Below, piece by piece: positions 9,492 to 17,331 of a stretch of 46,063 bases of DNA (positions are counted from its first letter, which is position 1; the number at the start of each line of letters is the position of its first letter). A model generated the notes under the pieces. That model was not told the origin of the DNA, searched no databases, and saw nothing but the letters and a program-made list of their open reading frames with translations. Origin of the DNA: Deltaproteobacteria bacterium. Lineage in GTDB: Bacteria; Desulfobacterota; Syntrophia; Syntrophales; Smithellaceae. The DNA lies in the NCBI GenBank assembly GCA_022703375.1, contig JAKLDS010000016.1, positions 1-46,063 on the forward strand, in the 5' to 3' direction. The translations under genes and the position numbers were made by a program.

Positions 9492-11042
9492 TTATTCAAC
9501 TTTAACCTTTTTCGCTTTGACGTTCTCCTGCAAAAACTCCAACCGGTTGAGCGCGTTAATGTAGGCTTTGGCCGATGCGACAATTACATCGGGATGAGCG
9601 CCGCGCCCGATTACCGAATAACCGTCGTACCTGAGCTGCACAGTCACCTCGCCCTGCGCGTCGCTGCCGCCGGTAATGGCGTTGACTGCATATTTCAGCA
9701 GCTGGTAATTTGTTTTCGTGATATTGCGAATAGCGGCAAACGTGGCGTCCACCGGGCCGTTGCCGAAACCGGCATCGCGAACCACTTCCTTATCCACCTG
9801 CAGTTCCATTGTCGCCGTCGGAATGGCTACATTGCCGCTGACCACGTTGAGATAAACCAGCGTGTATTTATCCTTGCCGCGATAAATCTCTTCGTAAAGA
9901 ATCGCTTCCAGGTCTTCGTCATAAATATCTTTTTTAATATCAGCGAGGTCCTTCACCCTGGCGGCTATCTTACTTAATTGATCTTCCGCCAAATCATAAC
10001 CCATTTTTTTATAATGCTGGGCAATGGCGTTGCGCCCGGAATGTTTACCCAGCACAATATGGGTATCTGTGATGCCGACCGATTGCGGCGTCATTATTTC
10101 ATAAGTGCTTTTTTCCTTAATCAAGCCGTCCTGATGAATGCCTGATTCATGCGCGAAAGCATTAGCGCCGACGATGGCCTTATTGGGCTGTACCGGAATA
10201 CCGGTTATCTGCGTCAGAAGGCGCGATGTCTTGAATATCTGCTCGGTCTTGATATTCGTATGCAGGCCGAATAAATCATGGCGCGTCTGCAGCGCCATGA
10301 CAATCTCCTCCATCGCGGTATTCCCGGCGCGCTCCCCGATGCCGTTAACCGTACATTCGACCTGTCTCGCGCCGTTGGCAACCGCGGCGAGAGAATTGGC
10401 AACCGCCATTCCCAGATCATTGTGGCAATGAACGGCTATTGTCGCATCATCAATATTTTTTACATTGGCAAAAAGATAGGCAATCAGCCTGCCGTATTCG
10501 TCGGGAATGGCATAGCCGACCGTATCGGGAATATTAACCGTTTTAGCCCCCGCCGCGATTACAGCCTCCACCATTTTCACCAGGTAATCCCTGTCCGTAC
10601 GGGTGGCATCCATGGCGGAAAACTCGACATTATCCGTGTAACTGCAGGCGAGAGTGACTGCGGCGATTGCTTCTTTGAGCACCTGTTCGCGGGTTTTTTT
10701 CAACTGATACTTCAAATGAATATCGGAAGAAGAAATAAATGTATGGATCCGCGGCTGAGCAGCAACTTTGATGGCCTGCCAGGCGCGATCAATATCAGTC
10801 TTGTTGGCGCGCGCCAGACCGGCCACCTGGCACTTCTTTATTTCTCTGGATATCTGCCTGACCGCATCAAAATCCCCCTCGGAAGCAATGGGAAAACCGG
10901 CCTCAATAATATCCACTCCCAGATTCTCCAGTTGCTTGGCAATGATGATTTTTTCTTTCGGATTCATGCTGGCACCGGGAGACTGCTCGCCGTCTCGCAA
11001 CGTCGTGTCAAAAATGTAAATTCTGTTTTTATCCTTTTTCAT
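9492..11042 (-). CDS. leuA: 2-isopropylmalate synthase
   Basis: First committed step of leucine synthesis: condensation of 2-oxoisovalerate with acetyl-CoA. The 516-residue protein has the DRE-TIM barrel signature FDTTLRDGEQSPG (11-23), the metal-binding His205 and His207 in AVHCHNDLGMA, and the flexible-region motif HESGIHQDG (298-306). Residues from about 385 to 510 form the LeuA regulatory domain that binds leucine for feedback inhibition. AAAGGAG lies just upstream of the ATG. A leader peptide gene and terminator hairpin precede it, so control by attenuation adds to feedback inhibition. Confidence 0.96.
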   Translation of the reverse strand: MKKDKNRIYIFDTTLRDGEQSPGASMNPKEKIIIAKQLENLGVDIIEAGFPIASEGDFDAVRQISREIKKCQVAGLARANKTDIDRAWQAIKVAAQPRIHTFISSSDIHLKYQLKKTREQVLKEAIAAVTLACSYTDNVEFSAMDATRTDRDYLVKMVEAVIAAGAKTVNIPDTVGYAIPDEYGRLIAYLFANVKNIDDATIAVHCHNDLGMAVANSLAAVANGARQVECTVNGIGERAGNTAMEEIVMALQTRHDLFGLHTNIKTEQIFKTSRLLTQITGIPVQPNKAIVGANAFAHESGIHQDGLIKEKSTYEIMTPQSVGITDTHIVLGKHSGRNAIAQHYKKMGYDLAEDQLSKIAARVKDLADIKKDIYDEDLEAILYEEIYRGKDKYTLVYLNVVSGNVAIPTATMELQVDKEVVRDAGFGNGPVDATFAAIRNITKTNYQLLKYAVNAITGGSDAQGEVTVQLRYDGYSVIGRGAHPDVIVASAKAYINALNRLEFLQENVKAKKVKVE

Positions 11043-11074
11043 ATATTCTCCTTTCGCTTTATATTATTTTGCAT

Positions 11075-11112
11075 AAAAAAAGGCCGTGGGCTTTGCCACC
11101 CACGGCCTTTTC
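11075..11112 (-). terminator. Rho-independent attenuator hairpin upstream of leuA
   Basis: On the minus strand a perfect 9-bp stem, GGCCGTGGG pairing with CCCACGGCC (11099-11107 and 11082-11090), closes an 8-base loop and is followed by seven T residues, about 33 bases before the leuA start. A terminator inside the 5' leader of its own operon, just after a leucine-rich small ORF, is the classic attenuator layout. Confidence 0.85.
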
Positions 11113-11133
11113 GTTACTCAGTATTTTCAAGGT

Positions 11134-11253
11134 TCAGCTAAAATCTGAAAACGACGGTCGGGCAGCCCTTGCTTGCAGGCGCAAAAGAGCGAGTCCCAGC
11201 AGCAGGGATAATAAATTATTTGCTAAATTAATGTTCCTGGACCGACCGTTCAT
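11134..11253 (-). CDS. leuL: leu operon leader peptide (attenuation)
   Basis: A 39-codon ORF from ATG 11253 to TGA 11134. Ten of 39 residues are Leu, with nine packed into residues 14-26 (LLSLLLGLALLRL). It ends 22 bases before the attenuator stem. A perfect 8-bp inverted repeat (ACGGTCGG/CCGACCGT; 11242-11249 and 11154-11161) brackets the leucine codons, so a ribosome stalled there could alter RNA pairing. Inferred role: with leucyl-tRNA scarce, stalling prevents the 11075-11112 terminator and leuACDB is read. The Shine-Dalgarno sequence is weak (GGTAAG). The exact antiterminator pairing was not resolved by eye. Confidence 0.8.
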   Translation of the reverse strand: MNGRSRNINLANNLLSLLLGLALLRLQARAARPSFSDFS

Positions 11254-11291
11254 CTTACCGATTAAACCTTTTTCTTTCCTGTTTTGTTTTC

Positions 11292-11320
11292 TCTTTAATT
11301 CATCCGCCGGCATTTGTCAA
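11292..11320 (-). promoter_or_regulatory. Sigma-70-type promoter of the leu operon
   Basis: Minus strand TTGACA (11320-11315), 17-base spacer, TAAAGA (11297-11292), about 40 bases before the leader peptide start. The -35 box is perfect and the -10 box weak, as suits a regulated promoter. Confidence 0.55.
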
Positions 11321-11443
11321 AGATTTTTTTCTCTGGCATCTATATCGGAAAAATTCTCTCTTACCTTTAATAAAAAGCCCCGGCAGTTCCCCCTCACTAT
11401 TTCCGGCAGCCCTATTCCGCCGTTTCGCCGCGGCCGGACGGTG

Positions 11444-14400
11444 TTATTTTTTTTTGTCCAGTTCTTTCCGGACAGCGAGGCCAATTTTTTTCAGGATGTA
11501 TGGTTTGCGCACATAAGCCCCGGCGCCCAGCTTCTGCGCTTTTTCCACCCGTTCCGTTTCGGAAAATCCGCTGACAATAACGGCTTTCTGGCCGGGATTG
11601 ATTTTACTTATCCTTTCGTAAGTTTCCAGTCCGTCAATGCCCGGCTCCATAATCATATCCAGCACAAGTAAATCGGCTTTTTTCTTTTTTATGTATGCGA
11701 CGGCTTCTTCGCCGCCGGCTACCGCCGTAACATCATAACCCAGCCTCCCCAGCATGCTGAGAGCCAGCTCCCGTTGTTCTCTAACATCATCCACAACAAG
11801 GATTGATTCACCGCGTCCCAGGTATTCATCGAGAGCGGGACCGGAATCCCCGCTTGCCGCCTCTTCGCGGGAAGCGGGAAAGTAAATTGTAAAGCTGGTA
11901 CCTTTACCCTCTTCGCTTTGCACTTCAATATAGCCCCTGTGATCTTTCACGGTTCCCCAGACCACCGCCAGGCCCAGCCCTGTCCCGCTGCGCCCCATTA
12001 CCTTTTTTGTATAGAAAGGTTCAAATATATTTCTGATGTCCTTGTCGGAAATTCCATTACCATTGTCGGACACGGTCAGAACAACATAATCTCCTCTGGG
12101 CATGTCTTCATAACCGGCAAGCGGCCTGTCCACATAGCGGTTTTCCGTTTGCACCTTCACTTCACCCACGCCGGCTATGGCTTCCGCCGCATTGGACAGC
12201 AAATTCATCACTGATTTGTTCAGGTGAACGGATGAGCCCTTGATATTCAGCAAATCAGCATCGAGATTGAAATTAAACTTCACATGAGGATGATAGGATT
12301 TGAGCGCCGCAAACTCCGGCATTCCGGAATAACCGGATATAATGCTGTTAAGATTGACTACCTCGGATACAGCCACGCCGCGCCGCGCCAGAGTTAATAA
12401 ATCCTGAACAATGGCCGCCCCGCGCAATCCTGATTGCAGGATATTATCAACATACTTGTGCAACTGATCCCCTGCCGGAATTTTTTCCAGCAGCAACTCG
12501 GAATAGCCGACCAGAACACCCAGAACATTATTGAGGTCATGAGCTACGCCGCCGGCCAGCGTGCCGAGGGCCTCCATTTTTTCGGCACGGTTAAGCCTTT
12601 CTTCCAGTCGCTTGCGTTCGGTAATATCAATAATAAAGCCGGCCAGGAAAGATGATTTCCCTTCCCGAATAATCGGAAATTTAATGGCCGTATAAATCCG
12701 GCCGCCTACTTCTTCTTCGATTTCTACGCTCCGGCCGCTGCGCAGGATTGCCCGCTCTTCTTTATCCACTTTAAGCGCAAAGTCGGAAGGAAACATATCG
12801 CTCATTGATTTGCCTATCATTTCATTAACAGGCATTCCCAGCAATTTTTCATAATTTTTGCTTAACTGCACCATCCTCAGTTTTTCATCTTTAAAAACAA
12901 CATAGATGGGACTGTGTTCCAAAAACAGCCGGAATTTTTCTTCACTGTCCCGCAGCGCTTCCTCGATTTTTTTTCGTTCGGTAATGTCGTGAACAATCCC
13001 CCGGAATCCAACCGGAGTTCCTCCGTTATCAAGAATCAGGGAAACGGATGTCTCCACAAAAATATTTTCACCGTGCTTCTTAATCAGCTCCCAGTTGAGG
13101 AATTTCTCCGGCGCTCCGGATAGGTAAACCTGATGGAAAACAGCAAATACTTTTCTGGCGTTTTCTTCATTCATATACTGCCGGTTATTCATGCCGATTA
13201 GTTCTGCAAAAGAATATTCCAGCATCCGGGCCATGGCCGGATTGGCGAAAATCATGTTCCCTTTTAAATCAACTTCATAATAGCCTTCCACAATGTTTTC
13301 AATGATTGTCCGGTAGCGCTCCCCCGTTTCCCGCAGTTCCTGTTCCGCGAGTCTTCGTTTGGTGACATCCCGGGAGATAACCAGAATGGCTACCGGATGC
13401 TGGTTCTTATCCCGGATAAAAGAAGCCTTGTTTTCGGTAGTGATGATTTCGCCGGTCAGTTTGCTTTTTTCTCTCAATTCAATAACTCTGGACCGGTTAA
13501 TGTCTCTTTCGGCATCATGTTCTATTTCATCGCTCATGACTTGATACAGGCGCGCTCTCTCTTCAGTTTCCAGATTAAAGCCGAGAGGAGAACCAATAAA
13601 GTTCTGATCAGGAAGGCCGAATAAATTCAGGGCATAGGAGTTGGCGTAAATGTATTTTAACGTTTTCAAATCCACCACTCTTATTGCATCTTGAACATTT
13701 TCCGTAACCAGGCGGAGAAATTCTTCGCGGTCTTTTAATTCATCTTCAATTATTTTGCGTTTTTCCTGCTCCCGGACTATCGTATGGGCCCGCAGCAGAT
13801 AATATGCTCCGAAAACACCGGCAAAAGAGAGAAGGATAATAATCAAAATCAAATTAAAGGTAAAACCCTGCATAGCGCTCAGGGCTTCCTCTTCCGGCGT
13901 GGCTACGACGATTGACCAGAAAGTATTAGCCACTTTTATCGGCAGATAGACGGCCTGCTTCTTTACAGTTTTCACCGTCTCGCCGCGAATTTTATCGTAT
14001 TGGTAGGTTGTTTCACCGTGTTCACCTCTCTTCATTTTCTCGGCCATAGACATGACAGAGGGAGAGTGCCCGGATGTTTCTTCAACGTTTTTGCCGATAT
14101 GCCCGGGAACAGGACAATACAGTTCAACTCCTTTCGCGCTTATCAGCCAGGCATAGCCGTCGGCGCCGATCCTGATATTTTTCAGGAAAGCCCTGGCAAT
14201 TTCATCGAATGAAATCAGGACAGCCAGAGAACCGCTATATTTTTTTCCCTGAAAGACGGGCACATGAAAGGCAATGCTCCGAAAGCCCTGTACGGCATCG
14301 AACACATCACTGACCACCGGTTGATGAGTTTTCAGCGTTTCTCTGACATGTTCCTGCGCGGAAATATCGGCGCCGATTAATTTCCTGTTGTAAGGAAACG

Positions 14401-14722
14401 TGTAAACAATTCTTCCCCGCGCATCCATGCGGGTGATACCCTTTATACCGCCGGTGTGGCTTTCATAAAATATCCGCATCAGATCTTCGCCGTGGACATT
14501 GAAATTCACAATAGCTTTGTTCCGGGCCATGTAACTGAGCATCACGTGATAATGATTAAAGGTGTTTTCAATGCCCTTGGCGGCCAGCCGCGCATGGGAC
14601 AGCTGCTGAGAGTTCAGATCCCTGATCATTTCTTTCTTGACGCTGTTATATGCGGCAAAAAACAGATAGGCACAAAATCCGGCCAGGACGATTAAAATGA
14701 TATAAGGGCTTTTGGATTTCAT
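11444..14722 (-). CDS. Membrane Cache/PAS hybrid histidine kinase with receiver
   Basis: A 1,092-residue sensor kinase. Order: first membrane segment (about 7-25); periplasmic sensor of double-Cache type (about 35-285); second membrane segment (about 288-310); three PAS/PAC units (about 330-455, 465-585 and 592-705); HisKA with His728 (GGVAHDLNNVLG); HATPase (SDNGNGIS at 885-892, GTGLGLAVVWG at 913-923); receiver (about 972-1088) with Asp978-Asp979, phospho-acceptor Asp1022 and Lys1073. Cache domains bind small extracellular ligands such as amino or organic acids; the ligand here is unknown. It has its own promoter at 14825-14853, after the terminator of the ZraP-like gene. No strong terminator is visible after its stop. 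Confidence 0.9.
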   Translation of the reverse strand: MKSKSPYIILIVLAGFCAYLFFAAYNSVKKEMIRDLNSQQLSHARLAAKGIENTFNHYHVMLSYMARNKAIVNFNVHGEDLMRIFYESHTGGIKGITRMDARGRIVYTFPYNRKLIGADISAQEHVRETLKTHQPVVSDVFDAVQGFRSIAFHVPVFQGKKYSGSLAVLISFDEIARAFLKNIRIGADGYAWLISAKGVELYCPVPGHIGKNVEETSGHSPSVMSMAEKMKRGEHGETTYQYDKIRGETVKTVKKQAVYLPIKVANTFWSIVVATPEEEALSAMQGFTFNLILIIILLSFAGVFGAYYLLRAHTIVREQEKRKIIEDELKDREEFLRLVTENVQDAIRVVDLKTLKYIYANSYALNLFGLPDQNFIGSPLGFNLETEERARLYQVMSDEIEHDAERDINRSRVIELREKSKLTGEIITTENKASFIRDKNQHPVAILVISRDVTKRRLAEQELRETGERYRTIIENIVEGYYEVDLKGNMIFANPAMARMLEYSFAELIGMNNRQYMNEENARKVFAVFHQVYLSGAPEKFLNWELIKKHGENIFVETSVSLILDNGGTPVGFRGIVHDITERKKIEEALRDSEEKFRLFLEHSPIYVVFKDEKLRMVQLSKNYEKLLGMPVNEMIGKSMSDMFPSDFALKVDKEERAILRSGRSVEIEEEVGGRIYTAIKFPIIREGKSSFLAGFIIDITERKRLEERLNRAEKMEALGTLAGGVAHDLNNVLGVLVGYSELLLEKIPAGDQLHKYVDNILQSGLRGAAIVQDLLTLARRGVAVSEVVNLNSIISGYSGMPEFAALKSYHPHVKFNFNLDADLLNIKGSSVHLNKSVMNLLSNAAEAIAGVGEVKVQTENRYVDRPLAGYEDMPRGDYVVLTVSDNGNGISDKDIRNIFEPFYTKKVMGRSGTGLGLAVVWGTVKDHRGYIEVQSEEGKGTSFTIYFPASREEAASGDSGPALDEYLGRGESILVVDDVREQRELALSMLGRLGYDVTAVAGGEEAVAYIKKKKADLLVLDMIMEPGIDGLETYERISKINPGQKAVIVSGFSETERVEKAQKLGAGAYVRKPYILKKIGLAVRKELDKKK

Positions 14723-14824
14723 ATCGGCCTCGTTGCGGAATATTCTTTCCCAACAGCAATACGAAAAAACGGCAAGAGGACTCTCTTTTTCTGCCTGGAT
14801 AAGAATTTGCTTTCGTTGACAGTA

Positions 14825-14853
14825 ACTTTATGAAGAACGGCTCTTTAAGTCAA
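14825..14853 (-). promoter_or_regulatory. Sigma-70-type promoter for the Cache/PAS kinase
   Basis: Minus strand TTGACT (14853-14848), 17-base spacer, TAAAGT (14830-14825). It begins right after the T-run of the preceding terminator, so it marks a separate transcription unit with a leader of roughly 100 bases. Confidence 0.55.
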
Positions 14854-14895
14854 TGAAAAAAAAACAGGGGAGCGGAGGGGGCTGCTCCCCTGTTA
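14854..14895 (-). terminator. Rho-independent terminator after the ZraP-like gene
   Basis: Minus strand stem of 11 bp (AACAGGGGAGC with GCTCCCCTGTT; 14894-14884 and 14873-14863), 10-base loop, then an uninterrupted T-run. It closes the ZraP-like gene, which ends at 14914. Confidence 0.88.
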
Positions 14896-14913
14896 TAAAG
14901 GAGGGAACTGCAA

Positions 14914-15399
14914 TTATTCACACATGCCCATACCTATCCCGAATCTGTCATGACCTCTCATGCCGCCGCGGGGACCGAAACCCATTGCTCTTTTACCCCA
15001 CCTTGAATTGACCAGTTTCTCCTGCTGCTCCGGCGTCAGCAGCTGCCGGATTTCCAGACGCAAATTAGTTATTTTATCATGCATCTCATCACGCAGCTTC
15101 CTTACCTCTTTCTGCAACGAAGCTATTTTGTCCTTATCGGGATTGGCTTCCAGCCAGAGCCTCCGCAATTGCACCGACTTGTCAAACATCTTCTCCCGCA
15201 CCGGTTTTATTTCTTTATTAAACTCTGTTTCCCGGGCTTCAATCTTTGCCTTCTGCTCGTCGGTCAGATTTAATTTTGTCCAACTTGTTTCCCGGCAATA
15301 GCCATCACCGCGGCCTTTGCCCGGTCCGAATGCCAGCGCCGAAGCCGCCAGAAGCGCTGTCAGGGCCACCACCGTCACTAAAATCGTTAACTTCTTCAT
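14914..15399 (-). CDS. zraP: Spy/CpxP/ZraP-like periplasmic stress chaperone
   Basis: A 161-residue exported helical protein. The signal peptide is about residues 1-23, ending SALA before Phe24. Two LTxEQ motifs (LTDEQ 45-49 and LTPEQ 121-125) mark the Spy/CpxP/ZraP family, whose members are periplasmic chaperones; ZraP also binds zinc. The C-terminus is Gly/Arg/Met-rich with His150 and Cys160, and Cys35 lies near the mature N-terminus; these could bind metal, but that is inference. It is divergent from a ZraS/ZraR-like pair and has a sigma-54 promoter, the same plan as E. coli zraP-zraSR, so the ZraP name rests on context as much as on sequence. Confidence 0.82.
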   Translation of the reverse strand: MKKLTILVTVVALTALLAASALAFGPGKGRGDGYCRETSWTKLNLTDEQKAKIEARETEFNKEIKPVREKMFDKSVQLRRLWLEANPDKDKIASLQKEVRKLRDEMHDKITNLRLEIRQLLTPEQQEKLVNSRWGKRAMGFGPRGGMRGHDRFGIGMGMCE

Positions 15400-15447
15400 A
15401 TTACTTCTCCTTTCCAGAGTTTATTTTTTGAAGTTAATGCTCTAATC

Positions 15448-15463
15448 AGCAAGGCCTGTGCCA
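15448..15463 (-). promoter_or_regulatory. Sigma-54 (RpoN) promoter of the ZraP-like gene
   Basis: The minus strand reads TGGCACAGGCCTTGCT, an essentially consensus -24/-12 element with GG and GC separated by exactly 10 bases. It lies about 50 bases upstream of the ZraP-like ATG and should be activated by the sigma-54 response regulator encoded at 17332-18690. Confidence 0.88.
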
Positions 15464-15547
15464 ACAAAATTATTAACATGCAAACTGATGTAATCACTGA
15501 ATAATTAGCAAACACGGAAAAACAGTTGGCTTTTACCGCAAACAAGT

Positions 15548-15594
15548 GGATAATATGTATCCATATTTAGTACCCGAACGGATAGATATTATCC
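15548..15594. promoter_or_regulatory. Paired palindromic activator sites (candidate ZraR-like operators)
   Basis: Two 15-bp sites, ggataatatgtatcc (15548-15562) and ggatagatattatcc (15580-15594). Each is GGATA-N5-TATCC, and the second matches the reverse complement of the first at 14 of 15 positions. Their centres are 32 bp apart, about three helical turns, and they lie 100-140 bp upstream of the sigma-54 promoter, a normal enhancer distance. They are also just upstream of the sensor kinase gene, so autoregulation is possible. Confidence 0.72.
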
Positions 15595-15618
15595 AACTCT
15601 GAGAAAAGGAAATCTCCT

Positions 15619-17325
15619 ATGGCAAAAAACCGATTCCGGCAGAATGTTTCCATCTGGATAATCATCAGTGTAATTGTGGCGCTGGCGGTTACTCTTGCCT
15701 TCATGGCTTCAACTCATCTGAGAAGACAACAGCAGCAGGCGGTGGAGATGATGACCGATAAAGGCGCGACGCTGATTAATACCTTTGCCGCCGCGCTGCG
15801 CAATCCCGCCTATTTTAAGGGTGATTTTTTCAGCCTGCAGAAACTGGTCATGGAAACGGCCAGACAACCGGACATTGACTATATTATAGTTACGGAAGGA
15901 AGCGGTAACATAATTGCCGACAGCGATCCTTCATCAATCGGTGACAGATACGGCATGGATCTCGACATCGGCAGAATTGCTTCTTCTGACGAAATCAGGT
16001 GGCGGCAGGTAGCCAACACTGGCGGCGCCGACACCTTCGAAGTGTACCGCGGTATATTCCTATCCCCGGAAAAAACCAGACCGGACATTGATTCCCGCAG
16101 GCCCGGCAAGAATCCGGCAGCCGATAATTTAATAATTTACACGGGCTTCAACATGGAAGCTATTGACAAAGCTACCAGCGCCGACGCCACTAATACAATA
16201 ATCATCGCCCTGATTCTTTCTTTAATCGGCTCGTCGGTAATAGTTTCCCTTTTTCTGGCGCAGGCCTGGCGGCAGGCCAGTTCTTCTCTTTCGCGGATTA
16301 CGGTTTTTTCCGAAACACTGGTCAAAAATATGCCCATCGGCCTGATTGCCGAAGACGAAAGCGGCCATATTGCCGCCTGCAATGAGAAAGCAGGGGCAAT
16401 TTTAAACATTGCTTGCAGCGATATTGCCGACCGGAAGGCGGATTCTGTTCTGCCTGCGTCTTTGAGGGAAATGCTGGCTTCCCTCCACGGAAGCGGCGGC
16501 TTAGTGGAAAAAGATTTATTATTAACCCTGCAGGGCGAAAATAAAATTCTGGAGGCAGTGGCGGCGGATATTGCAGTTGAAGGTATTGCCGCCGGCCGGA
16601 TGCTGCTCCTGCGCGACGTGACAAAAATACGCCGGTTGGAAAGCGAGGTGGTTAAAAGCCGCCATCTGAACTCTATCGGATCGCTGGCGGCGGGCGTGGC
16701 GCATGAAATCCGCAATCCGCTGAGTTCCCTGAAGGGTTTTGCCGTCTATTTCAAGGAGCGGCTCGCGGGCAACGACGAAGATGAAAAAACGGCCGATGTA
16801 ATGATTCAGGAAACGGAACGCGTCAACCGCGTCGTCAGCCAGCTCATTGAATTTGCCCGTCCTCTGGAATTAAAAAAGGAAAAGGCGCAAATGGCCGATT
16901 TGGTTGCGCATACGGTTTCGCTGATTGCCGCTGCGGGCGATAATAAAACCGCCATCACCATTGACGCGGCGCCGGATTTGCCGGAGGCGGATGTTGACCA
17001 CGACAAAGTCAAGCAGGCGCTGCTTAATGTGCTGCTTAATTCTCTGGCCGCGCTGCCACCGGTCGGTTCGATTGCGGTAAAAATTACTGCGGATAAAAAC
17101 GATATTTTCGTTACCGTTGCTGATACCGGTTCCGGCATCAGCAAAAGTGACTTGCCCCGCATTTACGACCCCTATTTCACATCCAAACCGGCCGGCACCG
17201 GGCTGGGGCTCGCGATAGTCCAGAAAATAATGGAGGCGCACGGCGGCGCAATCGCGGTGGAAAGCGAGGCCGGAGCGGGCACGGTTGTCACCTTGCGTTT
17301 CCCACGGAAAAATATTTTAGCATAA
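15619..17325 (+). CDS. zraS: ZraS/NtrB-like membrane sensor histidine kinase
   Basis: A 568-residue kinase with two membrane segments (about 11-30 and 191-213) flanking a periplasmic sensor of about 160 residues, then a cytoplasmic PAS-like region (about 230-335), HisKA with His362 (AAGVAHEIRNPLSSLKG) and HATPase (DTGSGIS and GTGLGLAIV near the end). The HEIRNPL H-box is typical of kinases that pair with sigma-54 activators. AAAGGA precedes the ATG. The activator gene starts 6 bp after its stop, so the two form an operon. The stimulus is assumed to be envelope or metal stress by analogy with ZraS; the periplasmic domain does not itself prove zinc sensing. Confidence 0.85.
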   Translation: MAKNRFRQNVSIWIIISVIVALAVTLAFMASTHLRRQQQQAVEMMTDKGATLINTFAAALRNPAYFKGDFFSLQKLVMETARQPDIDYIIVTEGSGNIIADSDPSSIGDRYGMDLDIGRIASSDEIRWRQVANTGGADTFEVYRGIFLSPEKTRPDIDSRRPGKNPAADNLIIYTGFNMEAIDKATSADATNTIIIALILSLIGSSVIVSLFLAQAWRQASSSLSRITVFSETLVKNMPIGLIAEDESGHIAACNEKAGAILNIACSDIADRKADSVLPASLREMLASLHGSGGLVEKDLLLTLQGENKILEAVAADIAVEGIAAGRMLLLRDVTKIRRLESEVVKSRHLNSIGSLAAGVAHEIRNPLSSLKGFAVYFKERLAGNDEDEKTADVMIQETERVNRVVSQLIEFARPLELKKEKAQMADLVAHTVSLIAAAGDNKTAITIDAAPDLPEADVDHDKVKQALLNVLLNSLAALPPVGSIAVKITADKNDIFVTVADTGSGISKSDLPRIYDPYFTSKPAGTGLGLAIVQKIMEAHGGAIAVESEAGAGTVVTLRFPRKNILA

Positions 17326-17331
17326 GGACAT

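Noticed and set aside
11390-11443. Terminator after the Cache/PAS kinase
   Set aside because: GC-rich direct repeats (CTGCCGG) are present, but no stem of useful length followed by a T-run could be drawn.
10278-11671. Plus-strand open frames across leuA and its leader
   Set aside because: They are antisense to LeuA motifs and to the attenuator; the leader peptide and terminator explain the region better.
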